This document shows, one piece after another, positions 61,572 to 64,000 of a DNA stretch of 64,000 nucleotides. Position 1 is the stretch's first letter. Each line of letters opens with the position of its first letter. Origin of the DNA: Ferruginibacter albus (GTDB lineage Bacteria; Bacteroidota; Bacteroidia; Chitinophagales; Chitinophagaceae); assembly GCF_020042285.1 (NCBI RefSeq), contig NZ_CP083388.1, positions 248,001 through 312,000 on the forward strand. Reading direction: 5' to 3'. The notes beneath the pieces are model-generated. The model did not search any database. It was not told the origin of the DNA and worked only from the letters and a program-made list of their open reading frames with translations. Made by a program: the position numbers and the translations under genes.

Positions 61572-62720
61572 CTATTTTATAAACAGATGCAGTATGTGAT
61601 ATACTATCATCGCTAATAATGCACTTACAGGAATGGTTAATATCCATGCCCAAATAAGATTGATAGTAACCCCCCAACGTACAGCACTTAGCCTTTTGGT
61701 AGCGCCAACACCCATAATAGAACCGGTTATTGTATGAGTAGTACTAACGGGAGCTCCTAAATTAGCAGCAGTAAATAATGTAATAGCGCCGGCTGTTTCA
61801 GCACACACGCCTTCCAGTGGAGTTACTTTGGTAATTTTGGTACCCATCGTTTTTACAATTTTCCATCCACCGCTCATTGTACCAAGCGCTATTGCAGAAT
61901 AACAAGTAAGAGGTATCCATTCGGCGTGAGATAAAGCATCTCCAACATTACTGTAATGCCCCATTGTAACCAATGATGCTGCAATAATACCCATTACTTT
62001 TTGTGCATCGCTGCCACCATGACCTACACTTAATGCAGCTGACGAAACCAACTGCAGTTTTTTATACATGTTAGCTGTTCGGTAAGCATTCTCTCCTTTA
62101 AAATAATTATATAAGAAGGCGCATATGAATATGATGCCAAGGGAAAGCAAAGCGTATTTTTCAAACATTCCTTTTTTGCTGTGTTCAAAAGGAACAAAGA
62201 AAAAGCATGTCAACATAATAACTGCCAGAATTCCTACCTTGACCCACACACTTTTTTGTACAAATATTAATGTGATAATAATGGATATGATCATTCCTAT
62301 TAACGGAGCCAAGACAATAAAAAGAACCGTTTTATAAATACTTCCGGAATCAATGCTTCCAAAACCATTATAAGCAACTGCAGCACCGGCAAAACCTCCG
62401 ATTAAAGTATGAGAAGAGGAAGAAGGTATGCCATACCACCAGGTAATTAAATTCCAGATGATGGCTGCAATTACACCCGACAGTATCACTAAAAGAGTGA
62501 TAGAATCTTTATGAACGGTTTTAGCAACCGTATCAGCTACTTTAAAATCGGTGAAAATATAATACGCTACAAAATTAAAAACAGCTGCCCACACAACTGC
62601 CTGGAATGGTGTAAGCACTTTAGTAGAAACAATAGTGGCTATAGAGTTAGCCGCATCGTGAAAACCATTAATGAAGTCGAAAATGACGCATAAAACGATG
62701 ATCACTACTAATAATACCAT
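61572..62720 (-). CDS. Inorganic phosphate transporter, Pit family
   Basis: A 382-residue inner-membrane protein with about ten membrane helices. The duplicated PHO-4 family motif is present: FDFINGFHDAANSIATIVSTKVLTP in the first half and GANLGAPVSTTHTITGSIMGVGATK in the second. It imports phosphate (probably as metal phosphate) with protons. It is only 38 bases downstream of a DUF47 gene, the usual pairing in which the DUF47 protein tunes transport. No pst/pho genes are near. Confidence 0.92.
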   Translation of the reverse strand: MVLLVVIIVLCVIFDFINGFHDAANSIATIVSTKVLTPFQAVVWAAVFNFVAYYIFTDFKVADTVAKTVHKDSITLLVILSGVIAAIIWNLITWWYGIPSSSSHTLIGGFAGAAVAYNGFGSIDSGSIYKTVLFIVLAPLIGMIISIIITLIFVQKSVWVKVGILAVIMLTCFFFVPFEHSKKGMFEKYALLSLGIIFICAFLYNYFKGENAYRTANMYKKLQLVSSAALSVGHGGSDAQKVMGIIAASLVTMGHYSNVGDALSHAEWIPLTCYSAIALGTMSGGWKIVKTMGTKITKVTPLEGVCAETAGAITLFTAANLGAPVSTTHTITGSIMGVGATKRLSAVRWGVTINLIWAWILTIPVSALLAMIVYHILHLFIK

Positions 62721-62758
62721 AAAAAATTAATTTGGAAATTTTCGTTGAGCGTTAGTTG

Positions 62759-63406
62759 TTATGCGTATTTAACAATGATCGATTCTATAACATTACCGGC
62801 ATCCTCGCATTTATCAGTAACAATCTCCATTACCTGGTATATTTCTCTTTTTTTAATTACTTCTTTTGCATCAGTTTCAACAGCAAACAAACGCTCAATA
62901 CTCATATCAAAAATATCATCAGCCTGGTTTTCTATGCTGTTGATTGCAACCAAAGCATCTGTGATCTGGCGCATGTTTTTCATATTGCGCAATTCAATTA
63001 CGGCTTTATATACATGATGGCATCCGGCAGCAATTAACTCTGCCATTTTTTGCATGCCTGTATCATTTGGATTAACGCGGTAAAAGTTTATTTTTTTGGC
63101 AGAAGCATAAATATAGTCTGCAATATCATCCAGTGCAGATGCCAGGTAGTGAATATCTTCTCTATCGAAAGGAGTAATGAAGTTTTTACCTAGCTCTGTA
63201 AAAATATTGTGAGTGTAATCATCATTCACATGCTCCATGTCTTCTATTTCCTGTATCAATTGCGCACGCTTATCAAAGTCTGGTTCGTTTACAACTTCTT
63301 TTAACTTTTCACCCATTTTGATCAGCTCTTCCGCAACGCTTTCAAATAACTGATAAAAAACCCTGTCTTTAGGTAAAAATATTTTAAGAATGGAATTTAA
63401 TGCCAT
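62759..63406 (-). CDS. DUF47/PhoU-like accessory protein of the Pit transporter
   Basis: A 215-residue cytoplasmic all-helical protein of the PhoU_div (DUF47, YkaA) family, with the start FLPKDRVFYQLFESVAEELIKMGEKL and the region FITPFDREDIHYLASALDDIADYIYASAKKI as hallmarks; the E/D-x3-D repeats resemble the metal sites of PhoU. It precedes the Pit gene in an apparent two-gene operon with its own promoter, and probably regulates phosphate uptake. Confidence 0.92.
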   Translation of the reverse strand: MALNSILKIFLPKDRVFYQLFESVAEELIKMGEKLKEVVNEPDFDKRAQLIQEIEDMEHVNDDYTHNIFTELGKNFITPFDREDIHYLASALDDIADYIYASAKKINFYRVNPNDTGMQKMAELIAAGCHHVYKAVIELRNMKNMRQITDALVAINSIENQADDIFDMSIERLFAVETDAKEVIKKREIYQVMEIVTDKCEDAGNVIESIIVKYA

Positions 63407-63428
63407 AACCGTTAGTTTAAAATTGGCG

Positions 63429-63459
63429 CAAAAATAGAGTTATTGTAGATACCCGTAAA
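63429..63459 (-). promoter_or_regulatory. Promoter of the DUF47-pit operon
   Basis: On the minus strand TTTA, a 19-base spacer, then TATTTTTG (63436-63429), exact for the -7 element and three of four for the -33. The predicted start is about 16 bases before the ATG at 63406. Confidence 0.5.
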
Positions 63460-63728
63460 AACTTTATCAATGATAACTATTAGTTAATATGATATGTTAT
63501 TATTTTTTAAATATTCTTATTATGCAAGTTTTGTACGGTGGAGAGGCAATGTAACATTTATTAATTATAATAAGATTAATTTGAATTAGTTTTAAGTAAC
63601 TGAGATGATATTTAGAAAATAATTAAATAAAAGCTAAAAACATTGAGTACACGCTAAAAACAATATGTCAAAAAACATCTTTTTTGAATTTTTTTTATTT
63701 CACGCAGCAAAAAAAAAATTCACCTTGT

Positions 63729-63759
63729 CTTGTTTTTTGTTAAAGATTATCTAAATTTA
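63729..63759 (+). promoter_or_regulatory. Promoter of the SusC-like gene
   Basis: CTTG (63729-63732), a 19-base spacer, then TAAATTTA (63752-63759): one mismatch in each element of TTTG-N19-TAnnTTTG. The predicted start is about 24 bases before the ATG at 63789. Confidence 0.45.
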
Positions 63760-63788
63760 ACTTATTATTGATAACGTAAAACAAAGCT

Positions 63789-64000
63789 ATGAGAAAAATT
63801 GCATTACTATTGACAGTGCTCTTATGTAGCACTGCACTCGTCTTTGCTCAGTCGCAGGTAAAAGGAAAAGTGACTGATTCTAAAGATGGTTCACCATTAT
63901 CCTCGATATCAGTAAAAGTAAAAGGAACAACATCGGGAGCCAGTACGGCGGCTGATGGTTCATTTACAGTTGATATTACGGGCTCTTCTGCTACTCTTGA
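63789..64000 (+). CDS. SusC/RagA-type TonB-dependent outer-membrane receptor, N-terminal part
   Basis: Only the first 70 residues lie in the window and the frame runs off the right edge. They show a signal peptide (MRKIALLLTVLLCSTALVFA then QSQ) followed by the carboxypeptidase-D regulatory-like domain VKGKVTDSKDGSPLSSISVK, VKGTTSGASTAADGSFTVD. This combination is the usual start of SusC-family receptors, which import glycans or other large nutrients with a SusD lipoprotein. Other proteins with this domain exist, so the SusC call needs the plug and barrel that follow beyond the edge. Confidence 0.75.
   Translation, partial: MRKIALLLTVLLCSTALVFAQSQVKGKVTDSKDGSPLSSISVKVKGTTSGASTAADGSFTVDITGSSATL

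Larger units (their letters stand above)
63407..63788. other. 382-base intergenic region between DUF47 and the SusC-like gene
   Basis: No gene is seen. It is very AT-rich. It contains promoters for both flanking genes, two direct copies of GCTAAAAACA 20 bases apart (63633 and 63653) and a long A/T inverted repeat: GAA plus eight T (63686-63696) facing ten A plus TTC (63709-63721). The A-tracts suggest bent DNA. Confidence 0.6.

Overview
The window is one 64 kb piece of a low-GC chromosome from the Bacteroidota, most likely Chitinophagaceae or a close relative. The reasons are: a GldC-family protein and a secreted protease ending in a type IX secretion (T9SS) sorting domain; Bacteroidota-only families such as DUF4290; the start of a SusC-like outer-membrane receptor at the right edge; a lone transketolase C-terminal half; and promoters matching the TTTG / TAnnTTTG consensus of this phylum instead of TTGACA/TATAAT (best case upstream of atpA). 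It is ordinary housekeeping chromosome. I see no phage, insertion sequence, CRISPR array, rRNA or tRNA.

Layout: 1-4 kb, cupin, a membrane protein, an MFS carrier and an AraC regulator. 4-9 kb, gyrB, a 66-residue orphan, a zinc peptidase and a solitary atpA. 9-17.8 kb, a large M4 protease, a 2-oxoacid:ferredoxin oxidoreductase alpha subunit, CvpA, YqeY, GldC and a glycosyltransferase. 17.9-23.6 kb, a tripartite heavy-metal RND efflux operon. 23.6-35.7 kb, ACP and then a potassium island: Kdp sensor kinase, short KdpD, KdpC, KdpB, KdpA, KdpF, two further tiny membrane proteins, Kup, and a sigma-54 response regulator in place of KdpE. 35.8-42 kb, CNNM/CorC, gmk, murA, DUF4290, VanZ, gcvH and a cyclophilin. 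42-48.9 kb, serS, a cytochrome c lipoprotein, the DUF1800/DUF1501 pair and a peptide transporter. 49-57.4 kb, purD and the rod-shape operon mreB-mreC-mreD-mrdA-rodA. 57.5-59.3 kb, an ECF sigma module. 59.3-64 kb, transketolase C-half, galE, a Pit phosphate transporter with its DUF47 partner, and the SusC-like start.

The most unusual thing seen is a family of about 48 bp non-coding repeats, found four times in intergenic gaps (12998, 29791, 42041, 53044), all with the 16-base core GAGTGACACAACGATG apart from one substitution-free match in each copy. Two copies sit inside operons (kdpA-kdpB and mreD-mrdA), one lies in the probable serS leader. Other points of interest are the kdp locus organisation (sigma-54 regulator, micro-ORFs, internal terminator, candidate -24/-12 promoter), MurA with aspartate in place of the fosfomycin-target cysteine, and three subunit genes (atpA, the oxidoreductase alpha subunit, the transketolase C-half) separated from their usual partners. 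Start codons were moved from the longest reading frame where family alignment knowledge or a promoter position argued for it; these choices are stated in each entry.
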